64,000 nucleotides of DNA from Campylobacter cuniculorum DSM 23162 = LMG 24588 (GCF_002104335.1 NZ_CP020867.1:1525206-1589205), one strand, 5' to 3'. Numbered from the stretch's first letter, positions 44,985 to 53,797 are shown. Notes: a model not told the origin generated them from the sequence alone. A program made the numbers and translations.

Positions 44985-45174
44985 AATATTTCCTTTCTTT
45001 TTTTCTTAATTTTTTTTCCATAATTTCATCTTTGCTTTGAAATTTTGGAGGGCTTGGTTTAATGTCCTCCTCCTCAAATAAAGAATGTTTTAATTCCTCC
45101 TCTTTAATGTGTTCTTTTTTCATTTCTTCTTTGAGTTCTTTAAAAAATTTATTGCCATTAATATTAACAATCAT
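44962..45174 (-). CDS. small charged protein in T4SS operon
   Basis: 70 residues starting MIVNINGNKFFKELKEEMKK and lysine-rich at the C-terminus (EKKLRKKERKYYGSSTKQ). It starts three bases after virB10. Unknown family. Confidence 0.5.
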   Translation of the reverse strand: MIVNINGNKFFKELKEEMKKEHIKEEELKHSLFEEEDIKPSPPKFQSKDEIMEKKLRKKERKYYGSSTKQ

Positions 45175-45177
45175 CTC

Positions 45178-46293
45178 TCACTCCTCTATAAAATATTTCA
45201 TCAACACTTCTTTGTTCTTAGGTTTGGAAAACCACATATGCTGTGTTGGCACAATGTAAATCCTTGACCCTGCTTTGATTTCAATCGTTGGTTTGATTTG
45301 ACTTTGTTGTTGGATGATATCATCGACGATGGTGCCCACATCACTTTTAGCATTGGAATAGAGCTCTTGAGTGTATTGATTATTGCCCTTATCCACCTTA
45401 GAGGAAATGGTTAAGAGCAGGGCGTTTGTGAGCGTAGAAATTCCATAAGCTATCCCATATCTTTCAAAATACTTATTGTTTAAAGCCCCAATAGCCCCAC
45501 TCATACCCATATTATCTGCAACAATAGCGTCAGTGAGTAAGATATTAATGCCTTGAGGTGTGATAATCTCCCTCCATTTAATCTCCAATCTGTTTTGACC
45601 GATTTTATTGTCGTTTTGATAAAAGCCTATGGCTTTAGACCCTCGAGGAATGAGCACAGCTTGACCCATAGCCGCATAGATGTCTTGCTCAACTTGAGCA
45701 GTGACTATACCGCTTAAATCACTTGAGATTGCTGTTGTGAGTGTGGCTGGAATCAAGCGTCCTGCTCTAATCATTCTATAGAGTCTGTGTTCATTTGTGG
45801 AAATGTCTATGCTTTTTTGATTAGAAAAACCATCATTTCCAAAGCGTGAATCATTACTAAAATCTTTAATCTCACTATTGCGACTTGCCAAAATACTATC
45901 TCTTAACAATTTCTTAATCCTTGCGTTTTCATCATAGACCATAGAATTTTGCAAAGCTTTATTCTCATTTCTTAGCTGTTCTAATTTTTGCTTAGCCTCT
46001 AAAGCCTTACTAAGATTATTGTCTTTAACATCTTTTGAGACATTATTCTCTCTATTATTCTCTCTATCCTTCTCATCCATATTAAGCAGTTCTTGGATTT
46101 GAGCGTTTTCATTCTCACTCTCTCTTATTCCCGCCTTATAGATATAATCACTCACAGGAAATTTAGAATTAAAAAGCTCTTTTAAGTCCTTATTTTTTGC
46201 ATAAGAGCTTTGAGTTGCATTCTCTTCTTTAAATAAATCCTCTTGAGCATAAAGAGCCAAGCAAAGCATTAAAGAAATTGTTATTTTTTTCAC
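45178..46293 (-). CDS. virB10: VirB10 T4SS envelope-spanning protein
   Basis: 371 residues. The C-terminal TrbI/VirB10 domain is clear: RAGRLIPATLTTAISSDLSG, VLIPRGSKAIGFYQNDNKIG, RLEIKWREIITPQG and GISTLTNALLLTIS. The N-terminus is a signal-like hydrophobic stretch (ITISLMLCLALYAQ), and the usual proline-rich region is replaced by a charged coil. It forms the core channel with VirB7 and VirB9. Confidence 0.92.
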   Translation of the reverse strand: MKKITISLMLCLALYAQEDLFKEENATQSSYAKNKDLKELFNSKFPVSDYIYKAGIRESENENAQIQELLNMDEKDRENNRENNVSKDVKDNNLSKALEAKQKLEQLRNENKALQNSMVYDENARIKKLLRDSILASRNSEIKDFSNDSRFGNDGFSNQKSIDISTNEHRLYRMIRAGRLIPATLTTAISSDLSGIVTAQVEQDIYAAMGQAVLIPRGSKAIGFYQNDNKIGQNRLEIKWREIITPQGINILLTDAIVADNMGMSGAIGALNNKYFERYGIAYGISTLTNALLLTISSKVDKGNNQYTQELYSNAKSDVGTIVDDIIQQQSQIKPTIEIKAGSRIYIVPTQHMWFSKPKNKEVLMKYFIEE

Positions 46294-46304
46294 CTTATTC
46301 CTTT

Positions 46305-47381
46305 TTACTCATAATTGTAGATTTTATATTCTGTATTGATTTGTTTTGTTTGTTGCTCTTTAGGCTCTATTCTTTCAACACAGACATAAGAATCACCTAA
46401 CATAATGCTAAATTGTCGGGCTGTGGTTTCAGCAATGATATAATTGCCAATGACTCGAGTCTCTATAGGAGAGTCTTGTTTATCCACAACAACAAAGACT
46501 GAAGGAATTTGAGGCATTTTCTCCTTATCGTATTTAAAATAAGTGAATTGCTTATCATTAAAAATCTCCTCTGCTAAGAGCCAAGCATTTTCCTTTTTAG
46601 CCTTTTGTTTATAATGCTTGTATATATCACTTCTTTTCACTCTCACTTCCGCAATGCCCTCTTTGATGATGAGATAATCCTTATCAAGGAGTTCTTTCTT
46701 TTCCTCAAGTTCCTTTTGACTTTGCTCATCCTTGATATACACAATCAAATCAGGGTTTTTTGAACTCTTATAATCTGTTGAATAGATATAAAAATTGTGC
46801 AATTTATTGTCCTTAGTAAAAATGGTTAAACTTGTATCTATACCGATTAAAAGAGGTTTGATAGCAATTGCATTAGGAAGATTTGGAATCTCTTCAATCT
46901 TAAAACCTGTATTATCTCCTAAAATATAACTTTGAATGTCTGTTTGAAAAATGAGCGTGGTTGCCATAGCAAAGCGGGTTCTAATCTTTTGTGTCTTATC
47001 CGCTTCAAACATAATATTCGTTGTGTTTTCAAAGCCCTTATACTTTTTACTGAAAAAGCTTTGTTGTAGGGCTTTGAGATTTTGATTTCTTATAGCATTT
47101 TTCATCAAAGCAAGTTGGTCTTCATCAATTTGGTTTTGATTTTCATAGTTTTGCAAAGCCATAGTATCCTCATAGAGTTCTCTGTGATTGTTTGCATTCA
47201 TCAAATCCGCATTATTATCCTTTGTCTGGGCTGAAGTGGAAAAATTATCTTGCACATATTTATTGAGGGCATTTCCACTCTTTGTATCAAGTTTATTATT
47301 GAATAATGTTTCTCCTTGTTGGGCTTGTTCAGCAAAAACTAGATTGAAAAACAAGGCAGACACTAAGATGATTTTTTTCAT
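46305..47381 (-). CDS. virB9: VirB9 T4SS core-complex protein
   Basis: 358 residues with a signal peptide (KKIILVSALFFNLVFAEQ). The C-terminal CagX/VirB9 domain contains NDKQFTYFKYDKEKMPQIPS, VFVVVDKQDSPIETRVIGNY, and YVCVERIEP with a cysteine that may pair with VirB7. The N-terminal part before residue 120 is a long polar helix. It overlaps virB8 by four bases. Confidence 0.9.
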   Translation of the reverse strand: MKKIILVSALFFNLVFAEQAQQGETLFNNKLDTKSGNALNKYVQDNFSTSAQTKDNNADLMNANNHRELYEDTMALQNYENQNQIDEDQLALMKNAIRNQNLKALQQSFFSKKYKGFENTTNIMFEADKTQKIRTRFAMATTLIFQTDIQSYILGDNTGFKIEEIPNLPNAIAIKPLLIGIDTSLTIFTKDNKLHNFYIYSTDYKSSKNPDLIVYIKDEQSQKELEEKKELLDKDYLIIKEGIAEVRVKRSDIYKHYKQKAKKENAWLLAEEIFNDKQFTYFKYDKEKMPQIPSVFVVVDKQDSPIETRVIGNYIIAETTARQFSIMLGDSYVCVERIEPKEQQTKQINTEYKIYNYE

Positions 47382-48031
47382 TGCTTTTCCTTTTCATTAA
47401 AATTAATATTAGATAGGGCATATTCTTTGACCACAAAGCCTGTAGGATTGCTCAAATTAGAACTATAGGTGTCCTCATTGGGCACAAAGTCATAATTAAG
47501 AGTGGCTCTGTAATTAAACCATCTTAATTCTGTCCTTTGTTTATTGCTTTGTTCAATGGTAAAATCAACGGTTGCAACATTCTTAGAGAGTATGGCAACA
47601 TTGATAATCTTAACCGCTCTGTAAAGATTGCTTGTTGTATAAACAGAGTTTTTACTCTTAACAAGGTTTTGAAAGGCTTCCCAAACACTCCTATCACTTT
47701 GCACTCTTATGAGTTCATACCTTTGAATGTCATCAATTCTGTTAATGCTCTCTCTGTTTTGCACATAACCTGAGATTATGCTTTTAAGTAGTCCCACATC
47801 GCTTCTAATGTCTAAATTGGCTTCAGCAATCTTAACAAAATTACTCTCTGCATTAGAAAACATCACCAAATAAGGTTTAGTCTCTTTAAGAGGCGTTAAA
47901 AAGCTTATGGCTAAAGCCAAAAGCACAATGATAAAGGCTAAAATGATAATGGTATAGAGCATATAGGCTTTAACATTTCTTTCAAGCTTATAGATGAAAT
48001 GAGGGTCTTTCTTATTATCCTTTACAATCAT
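47378..48031 (-). CDS. virB8: VirB8 T4SS inner-membrane assembly factor
   Basis: 217 residues: short cytoplasmic start, one membrane helix (about 20-45, AYMLYTIIILAFIIVLLALA) and a periplasmic NTF2-like VirB8 domain (LIRVQSDRSVWEAFQNLVKS, and WFNYRATLNYDF). It nucleates T4SS assembly. It overlaps virB9 by four bases and follows the virB7-like gene by one base. Confidence 0.92.
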   Translation of the reverse strand: MIVKDNKKDPHFIYKLERNVKAYMLYTIIILAFIIVLLALAISFLTPLKETKPYLVMFSNAESNFVKIAEANLDIRSDVGLLKSIISGYVQNRESINRIDDIQRYELIRVQSDRSVWEAFQNLVKSKNSVYTTSNLYRAVKIINVAILSKNVATVDFTIEQSNKQRTELRWFNYRATLNYDFVPNEDTYSSNLSNPTGFVVKEYALSNINFNEKEKQ

Positions 48032-48032
48032 C

Positions 48033-48158
48033 TTAAGAAACCTTTACAATATCATAATTACAAGCACAAGGGCTTTTCTTTGGAATTTCCTTGCTCTTAC
48101 TCGCACAAGCTGTAAAAAATAAAACTCCAAAAAGTGTGATACAAATTAATTTTTTCAT
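48033..48158 (-). CDS. virB7: VirB7-like lipoprotein (41 residues)
   Basis: The ATG at 48158 overlaps the virB4 stop (ATGA), and the stop precedes virB8. The sequence starts MKKLICITLFGVLFFTACAS, a lipoprotein signal with lipobox FTAC (cysteine 18), and the mature part ends SPCACNYDIVKVS with two more cysteines. The position between virB4 and virB8 and the small size match VirB7, which anchors VirB9 at the outer membrane by a disulfide. Too short for usual gene callers. Confidence 0.8.
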   Translation of the reverse strand: MKKLICITLFGVLFFTACASKSKEIPKKSPCACNYDIVKVS

Positions 48159-50725
48159 TCCTCTTCCTCCTTTGTTGAAATGTCTTGTTTAACCTGTTCT
48201 TTTTTCTCTTTCTTTTCTTTTTCTAATTCTTCTTCAAGCTCTTTTAACTCATCCCTTTCATTGCTCTGTCTTAAATAATGACTTCTCCATTCATTAGGGT
48301 ATTGCTCTTTAAGCCTTTTCATAAGCATGACATTATCACTTGAGCTCGAATACACTTTAAGATGAGAGCCAAGTTTGCTCAAATCAACATCCAAATAAGC
48401 ACTCTCATTTCTTAGCCTCATCTTATCAAGCACTTGTCTTGCCTCCATAGAGGTTGTGGCAAGAAATTTAGCCTCTGCAGGAGTTAATCCTATGAGTTCC
48501 TCTAGGGCTTCAAGTTCTTTGGTATTGCTTGTAGGAAAAATAATAAAATTTGCAATATTGTTTAAAAAACTTGAAGCATAGTTTTGTTGTTTGAAAAGAG
48601 TTATGGTTTGATAACCCATACACATAATCCCTCCTATTTTTCTTACTTCCAAAATGGCTTCAAGGATTTTTTTACCCATAAGCTCATCAGACAAATAATC
48701 TTTGAGCTCATCAATGAAACAAAAGAATCCTCTTTTGCTCTCATTGTTTTTGGCTGAATTTTTAAGCTTATGAAAGATATACATAGCACTCAAACCTGCA
48801 ATCTTAGGATTGTTTAAAATAGAATCCATATTGAGAACAGAGAGCTGTTTGTTAAAATTAAGAGCGTCCTCAACATTATTAAAGATACTATTTCTATAAT
48901 TTTCAAATCTTATCTTTAAATTACTCTCCTTATTGCTCTCCGTCAAAGAGGTGAGGAAATTCTCAAAACTTAAAGTCTGCTCCTCTTTCTTACCCATTCT
49001 CAATCTTTTGAGTGTGGATTTAATGTCATTTCTTGCCTCGTGTTCCTCTTCTTTCAAACCCGCAGCCATTTCTAACCATTCCTCTAAAAAAGAGACATTT
49101 TCAGGGCTTGGATTATTAAGCAAGGAAAAAGGATTGAGTTTAAATTCCTTAGAATCGCTATCGTGGTATTCTCCATTCATATATTGTGTAAAATTAAACA
49201 TCCCTCTTAGCTTATCCATAGCAAAAATATCAATCTTATATTTAAACAAATTTGTCATCAAAAATTGAGTGAGTGTGGTCTTACCTGCACCTGTTCCGCC
49301 TATAATTAAAGTATGACCATTAGGCTTGTCTCCAAATTCTTGGAAATGAAAATTAAACAAGAAAGGAGTGCCATTGAGATGTTTAAATTGTGTCACAGCC
49401 TCCTCGCCCCAATCATTGCGGTTAAAGCCTGTCACCTCGTTTTCAAAATTCATAATGGTTGCGACATTAGAAACCTTTAAAGTCTTTTTCCTTGCATTCA
49501 AATTGCCTCTGCTAGGAAAAAAAGAAAAAAATAAAGCCTTTTGATTGATACTTTCTCTCACCACATTGAGGTTTTGATTTTTGAGTATGCTCATAATTTC
49601 TTGGGTTTTAAGCTCTAATTTTTCCAAATTCTCATCTTTTAAAAGCATAGAATAACTCACTTTTAAAAGATTTTCCTTATCAGCCTTAACAAGCTCCATA
49701 AGCGTATCTAATTCCTCTTTGATAATCTCTTGTGAGAAGACTCTTGTCTCTTTAATCTTTTTAATGGCTTTTTCTTTTGCATAGGGCTGAATGTGTGCAA
49801 ACACTAAAAACTCATTATCATTTTTCACAATATTGCTAGAGATTAAGGATTTAATCGTATCACTCTCATAGGCTTTAATGCTAATGAATCTTGCAAAAAT
49901 CTCTTTGCCCTCATTTGTGTTAAAGATGAAATGACTCTTTTTAAACTCAAGGTCTGAACTCATATAAGAATCACTTAAAAGCTCATAATTGTATTTGAGC
50001 TTTGTCTCACTTGCATTCGCATAAGAGGCATAAAAATTAATCACTTCATCATTATGCATTAAACGCGGTTTATAAGAACCTAAACGAGTCTTAATATCAT
50101 TAAAGGTCTCATTGAGTATATTGAGCTTAATCCTTAAATTCGCCTCACTCTTTTGAGCCTTTGTATCTTCAGAGCTTTTTTCTTTAATGCTTTCTAAAAA
50201 TCCTGTGATGTTTTTATTAATCGTAGAAATCATTAAAAAATAACGCAATCTGTAGATATTTTGACTCTTTTGCCATTTGGAAGTTATCTCATTTGCATAG
50301 ACATTCTCACTCTCTAGGGGCAGATGAGACACATCAGCAACCTTATCTTTTTTTACAATGATATTGAGTTCAATTTGAGGGTGCAATCTGGTAAAAAAAT
50401 TCACTCTTCCGCTTAAACGATTGAGCTCCTCATCTAATTCTATAGCTGAATAAGACACGCCTTTTAATTCTATGCCCATACTCAAATTTCCATCGCGAGT
50501 GAGTATGAAATTTTCTTTAAATTTACAAGCAATATTTGTCTCTTCATCAACAGAACAAAGCTTAGGCTCTGCTAAGTTGAGTAAATTATCCGCACCTTGA
50601 TTGATGTGATTGAAAGTATTTAAAATATTGTTTTCTTTTTCATCATTTTTAACAATATTTTTATCCTTGTTTTGAGTGTTTTTCTTTTTCAAATTATCTA
50701 AAAATGAAAAAAAATTTTTTCTCAT
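48155..50725 (-). CDS. virB4: VirB4 T4SS ATPase
   Basis: 856 residues. The N-terminal VirB4/CagE domain is followed by the ATPase domain with Walker A GGTGAGKTT at 476-484 and Walker B FFCFIDELKDYL. The C-terminal 40 residues are a charged coil (EELEKEKKEKKEQ). It energises pilus biogenesis at the inner membrane. It overlaps virB7 by four bases. Confidence 0.95.
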   Translation of the reverse strand: MRKNFFSFLDNLKKKNTQNKDKNIVKNDEKENNILNTFNHINQGADNLLNLAEPKLCSVDEETNIACKFKENFILTRDGNLSMGIELKGVSYSAIELDEELNRLSGRVNFFTRLHPQIELNIIVKKDKVADVSHLPLESENVYANEITSKWQKSQNIYRLRYFLMISTINKNITGFLESIKEKSSEDTKAQKSEANLRIKLNILNETFNDIKTRLGSYKPRLMHNDEVINFYASYANASETKLKYNYELLSDSYMSSDLEFKKSHFIFNTNEGKEIFARFISIKAYESDTIKSLISSNIVKNDNEFLVFAHIQPYAKEKAIKKIKETRVFSQEIIKEELDTLMELVKADKENLLKVSYSMLLKDENLEKLELKTQEIMSILKNQNLNVVRESINQKALFFSFFPSRGNLNARKKTLKVSNVATIMNFENEVTGFNRNDWGEEAVTQFKHLNGTPFLFNFHFQEFGDKPNGHTLIIGGTGAGKTTLTQFLMTNLFKYKIDIFAMDKLRGMFNFTQYMNGEYHDSDSKEFKLNPFSLLNNPSPENVSFLEEWLEMAAGLKEEEHEARNDIKSTLKRLRMGKKEEQTLSFENFLTSLTESNKESNLKIRFENYRNSIFNNVEDALNFNKQLSVLNMDSILNNPKIAGLSAMYIFHKLKNSAKNNESKRGFFCFIDELKDYLSDELMGKKILEAILEVRKIGGIMCMGYQTITLFKQQNYASSFLNNIANFIIFPTSNTKELEALEELIGLTPAEAKFLATTSMEARQVLDKMRLRNESAYLDVDLSKLGSHLKVYSSSSDNVMLMKRLKEQYPNEWRSHYLRQSNERDELKELEEELEKEKKEKKEQVKQDISTKEEEE

Positions 50726-50736
50726 CTCTCTTACCC

Positions 50737-50979
50737 TTAAGCATAAAATTTATTTGCAGAAATTTTGAATTTTGAACCGATAATCTCATAAATATCCTCG
50801 TCCAAAAATTCTAAAACTGAAAAGATTGCATATAAGATGACAACAACAGCTAAGGAATAAAAAAACAAGATGAACCAAGAGATAAATCCAGCGATGATAA
50901 TGATAAACCATGACTTAGGAGTGAGACCCTTTATCTTAGTTTTTTTAGTCAATTCTGCAATACAAGTTGTTGTAATCAT
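50737..50979 (-). CDS. virB3: VirB3-like T4SS membrane protein
   Basis: 80 residues with the usual VirB3 layout: short N-terminus then one long hydrophobic hairpin (WFIIIIAGFISWFILFFYSL and AVVVILYAIFSVL). It is located between virB2 and virB4, as expected. RBS TAAGGG/AAGAGG near the start. Confidence 0.8.
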   Translation of the reverse strand: MITTTCIAELTKKTKIKGLTPKSWFIIIIAGFISWFILFFYSLAVVVILYAIFSVLEFLDEDIYEIIGSKFKISANKFYA

Positions 50980-50991
50980 TTTTCTTTCCTC

Positions 50992-51294
50992 TTAGGTAAA
51001 AGTTCCTGCCAAACCATAAATCACACCGATTAAAATTCCTGCTCCAAAAAGAGACTTTGCATGAGTTTTAATCATCTCCATATTAAGATAAGCAATGATA
51101 CACATAACAATAAACCAAAGCACACCAACGACCATTGTAAAAGTTTGTATCATACTTGCAATGGACGCACCCGCTTCAGTGATTTGTGAATTGACATCAC
51201 CTTCTAATTGTGAGAGCACATTATTGCCCTTTGCATATAAAAAGAGAGGGGCAAAAACAAATAAAAAAGCAAAAAATCTTTTTATTTTTTTCAT
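50992..51294 (-). CDS. virB2: VirB2-like major pilin
   Basis: 100 residues: a signal peptide (KKIKRFFAFLFVFAPLFLYA|KGNN), then two hydrophobic helices (about 42-65 and 76-98) as in VirB2/TrbC pilins. First gene of the long minus-strand transfer operon, downstream of the right-hand 235-bp control region. GAAAGGAAAA precedes the ATG. Confidence 0.85.
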   Translation of the reverse strand: MKKIKRFFAFLFVFAPLFLYAKGNNVLSQLEGDVNSQITEAGASIASMIQTFTMVVGVLWFIVMCIIAYLNMEMIKTHAKSLFGAGILIGVIYGLAGTFT

Positions 51295-51330
51295 GTTTTT
51301 CCTTTCAAATAAAAAAATAAAATCTAAGTG

Positions 51331-51565
51331 TATTTAAAATCAAAATTTTAAAAAAGTGCGACTTTTTGCGGAAAGGTTTTTTATTTTTTGCTGTGAAAAA
51401 TGTAAGAATAGGGATAAAATAATAAGGAGTTTTTCTTAAAAATATTTGAAAAGAATTTTTTTATTTACCAAATACAAAGTAAGAATAGGGATTGACTTTA
51501 AAAAGTAAATCCGCAAAAAGACAGACTTTGAATTTTTTAAAAAAAAATTTTCAAAACGCTATAAA
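51331..51565 (-). repeat. 235-bp control region, right copy (inverted copy at 21281-21515)
   Basis: Inverted near-copy of the region in front of the coiled-coil gene, here facing virB2. CTTTTTGCGG lies at 51362-51371 and the inverse CCGCAAAAAG at 51511-51520; the latter is flanked by ACAGAC instead of TCGCAC as in the left copy. CCCTATTCTTAC is present twice. It probably carries the promoter and operator of the virB2-ssb operon. Confidence 0.85.
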
Positions 51566-51607
51566 AATTCAAAAAGACCCTATAAGAAATTTAAAAAAGA
51601 GTTTTAT

Positions 51608-51690
51608 AGTCCTTTTTTTACCAAGTCTTTTAGGATTGATTTAGTCTTTTTTATTTTTACTTAGTCTTTTCATTTTTACTTAGTCTTTAA
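51608..51690 (+). repeat. iteron-like array 1 (TTAGTCTTT units)
   Basis: AGTC(C/T)TTT cores start at 51608, 51624, 51643, 51663 and 51682, with spacings of 16, 19, 20 and 19 bases, close to the ~20-bp period typical of iterons. The best units read ACTTAGTCTTTT. Rep_3 initiators or relaxosome proteins bind such arrays, but the ligand is unknown. Confidence 0.55.
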
Positions 51691-51784
51691 AATGAATGCG
51701 GTTTTTGATGCCAAATTGATTTTTAAAAAATAAAATGAACTTTCTTTATTCAAACAAAGTCTTAAAGAATTTTACAAAGTAAGC

Positions 51785-51824
51785 AAAGAAAAATATAAAG
51801 AAAAATATAAAGAAAAATATAAAG
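51785..51824 (+). repeat. 12-bp tandem repeat AAAGAAAAATAT x3
   Basis: Three perfect copies of AAAGAAAAATAT followed by AAAG. It lies between the two iteron-like arrays and upstream of oriT. It is AT-only except for one G per unit and could be an unwinding element. Confidence 0.7.
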
Positions 51825-51848
51825 CTTAGTTTATGATGAAGCCTTCTT

Positions 51849-51900
51849 AGTCTTTAAAAATTTTTCTTAGTCTCTTAAAATATTTTCTTAGCCCTTAAGA
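51849..51900 (+). repeat. iteron-like array 2 (TTCTTAG(T/C)C units)
   Basis: AGTC/AGCC cores start at 51849, 51869 and 51890 (spacings 20 and 21) within units such as TTTCTTAGTCTTTAAAAA, sharing CTTAGTCTTT with array 1 at 51608-51690. A lone AGTCTTAAAG is at 51759. Confidence 0.5.
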
Positions 51901-52038
51901 ATTTTTTCTTTGAGTTTTTTAAAAAGCATTGTTCAAAAAATCAAAAACACTTTTTGATTTTTATTTTTGATTTTTTTTAAAAATCAAAAATCTTTCGTTC
52001 TAAGTCCTATAAAATAGGGCTTAGATAAGAATTATTCA

Positions 52039-52075
52039 CCTAAATGTATATACATTTAGGGTTATCCTGCATCTT
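52039..52075 (+). promoter_or_regulatory. origin of transfer (oriT) with IncP-like nick site
   Basis: A perfect 22-bp palindrome (52039-52060, arms CCTAAATGTAT/ATACATTTAGG) is followed two bases later by TATCCTG|C (nick expected between 52069 and 52070). This fits the YATCCTG|Y consensus of MOBP/IncP-type nick regions, where an inverted repeat beside nic binds the accessory protein. It lies about 115 bases upstream of the relaxase gene. Confidence 0.8.
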
Positions 52076-52096
52076 TACAACGACCTCATTTTTTAC

Positions 52097-52161
52097 TATA
52101 ATATTTTTCACTTTAGCTCTTAAAAATTTTGCTCTTTAAGCAAAATATTTTTAAGAGCTAA
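52097..52161 (+). promoter_or_regulatory. relaxase promoter and leader hairpin
   Basis: TATAAT at 52097-52102 would start the relaxase mRNA near 52109. Immediately downstream is a long inverted repeat (52113-52161): arms TTAGCTCTTAAAAAT and ATTTTTAAGAGCTAA with an inner TTTGC/GCAAA pair. No U-run follows, so it looks like an operator or a leader structure that holds back relaxase synthesis rather than a terminator. Confidence 0.6.
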
Positions 52162-52183
52162 GCAATAAAAAAGGGAGAGAATT

Positions 52184-53797
52184 GTGAGTGATTTTTTAAA
52201 AAAAATAAAAGACATGAGCTGGGAAGAGTATTGGGAGGAGTATAAAAAAATACCGAGTGCTTACACCAAAGAGGACTTGCCTCAAACACATAAAATTATT
52301 TTTGGAAAAATCATTCATTCTCAAAATATTTCTTCAAAACTCAATCATAATAAAGCCAAACAAGTTTTTGTAAAAAATATTGCAAATATGGATAGGCTTC
52401 ATACAAAAAATGCTTTAAGCTATGCCTTAACAAAGAGTGAGAATTCTTTTCTTATGAATGAAAAAGGGGAGGAACTTTCTTTAAAAGAACTCATTAAAGA
52501 TTGGAGCAAAACTTATGCAACAAGAGAGCATACAAAAGAGGCTTGGCATTTAGTTTTTTCTGTTGATGAAAATCATTTGAATGAAAAAAGTATAAGGGCT
52601 TTAAGAGAGAGTGTGAAAGAAACAATGTCTATGAATTTCTTTGGACACAAATACGCAATGATACTTCATAATCATCAAAGCAAACCGCACATCCATGTCA
52701 TACTCAATAAATATAATTTCTTAGAACACAAGAGGCTTCATTTTCAAAAAAGAACAGACATAAAATATTTTTTTTCGCATTTAAGAGAAGACTTTTCTTA
52801 TGCTTTAAGGGCAAGGGGCTTAAACTATGAAAATAAAAATCCTTTGGAAAAAGATTTGCGTTTAGCCTATGAAAAATCACAGAACCAAGAACAAAAAATT
52901 AACACAGACGCACAATTTGCTATCAGAGAACTTTATGCACAATTTAATGAAAAATTTCAAAAAGAAATTCAACTCAAAAGACAAAAAATCACTCACTTAC
53001 AAGATGAGTATGAGAATATGAAAAAAACTCATGCAAAACTTGAGGAACTCTTAGAACAATACATCAGACATAAGAACAAAAAAATGTTTGCTTTGTATAA
53101 AGAACTCAAAGAACACGGCAAAGAAATGAGCTTAAAATCTAAAGAATGTATAAGAGAAATAAAACATTTCAATACCCTTCATTATAAACTTCAATACTCC
53201 CAACAAAAACAAAACGAACATTATAAAGAACAATTCCAAAATGTCTTAGCCAAAAGAAATTTCCTTCAAAATTATGAAAGATTATTTCCCAGACATAAAG
53301 GGGCAAGTAAAAGTGAGATACAAAATTATTATAGAGTAAAAAAATCTTTACAGCTTTCACAAAAAGAAGCAGAAAAAACTTTAAAAAATTATAGTGAGAA
53401 TTTCTATAAGGATTTGTTTTATGAGAATACAAATCTTTTTGTTTTACAAAAACAATACAAAAGCCTTGATGAAAATCTTTACCGCTTAAAGAGTGCGGAT
53501 TTTTTTCTCAAAGAAAAGGCTGAACCCTTTATACAACTTTTACAAAAAAACAAAGCATTCATTAAAGAATGCAGTGAAAAAAGATTTGCAAAAATAGAAA
53601 AAGCTGTCTTAGAAAAGAATTTTGGTAAAAATCAATTCTTATTAAAAGAATACACTTTTGCCTGTGAGTTTTTACAGAAAGAAAATAAGATGAAAAAGAC
53701 TTTTACTGATAAAAAATTTCCTTCAAAATCTTATGAAAAAACACAAGAAAGATATAAAAATTCTACTCAAACACAGCATCAAAGTCTTAGGCTTTAA
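52184..53797 (+). CDS. MOBP-type conjugative relaxase
   Basis: 537 residues starting at GTG 52184 with AAGGGAGAG upstream. The N-terminal relaxase fold has a candidate nicking tyrosine Y80 in NALSYALTKSE, a WHLVFS strand (about 121-126), and the histidine cluster LHNHQSKPHIHVILNKYN (H162, H164, H169, H171) that binds the metal. The rest is a long basic coiled coil. It should cut oriT at 52069 and be exported by VirD4. Its end, QTQHQSLRL, resembles the tails of the two other putative substrates. Confidence 0.88.
   Translation: MSDFLKKIKDMSWEEYWEEYKKIPSAYTKEDLPQTHKIIFGKIIHSQNISSKLNHNKAKQVFVKNIANMDRLHTKNALSYALTKSENSFLMNEKGEELSLKELIKDWSKTYATREHTKEAWHLVFSVDENHLNEKSIRALRESVKETMSMNFFGHKYAMILHNHQSKPHIHVILNKYNFLEHKRLHFQKRTDIKYFFSHLREDFSYALRARGLNYENKNPLEKDLRLAYEKSQNQEQKINTDAQFAIRELYAQFNEKFQKEIQLKRQKITHLQDEYENMKKTHAKLEELLEQYIRHKNKKMFALYKELKEHGKEMSLKSKECIREIKHFNTLHYKLQYSQQKQNEHYKEQFQNVLAKRNFLQNYERLFPRHKGASKSEIQNYYRVKKSLQLSQKEAEKTLKNYSENFYKDLFYENTNLFVLQKQYKSLDENLYRLKSADFFLKEKAEPFIQLLQKNKAFIKECSEKRFAKIEKAVLEKNFGKNQFLLKEYTFACEFLQKENKMKKTFTDKKFPSKSYEKTQERYKNSTQTQHQSLRL

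Noticed and set aside
51785-51824. Possible CRISPR-like repeat array.
   Set aside because: Units are 12 bases, contiguous and without spacers; no cas genes are present. No CRISPR array was seen elsewhere.
53169-53432. Minus-strand 87-codon frame within the relaxase gene.
   Set aside because: Shadow of the coiled-coil coding region; no start signals or neighbours in that direction.
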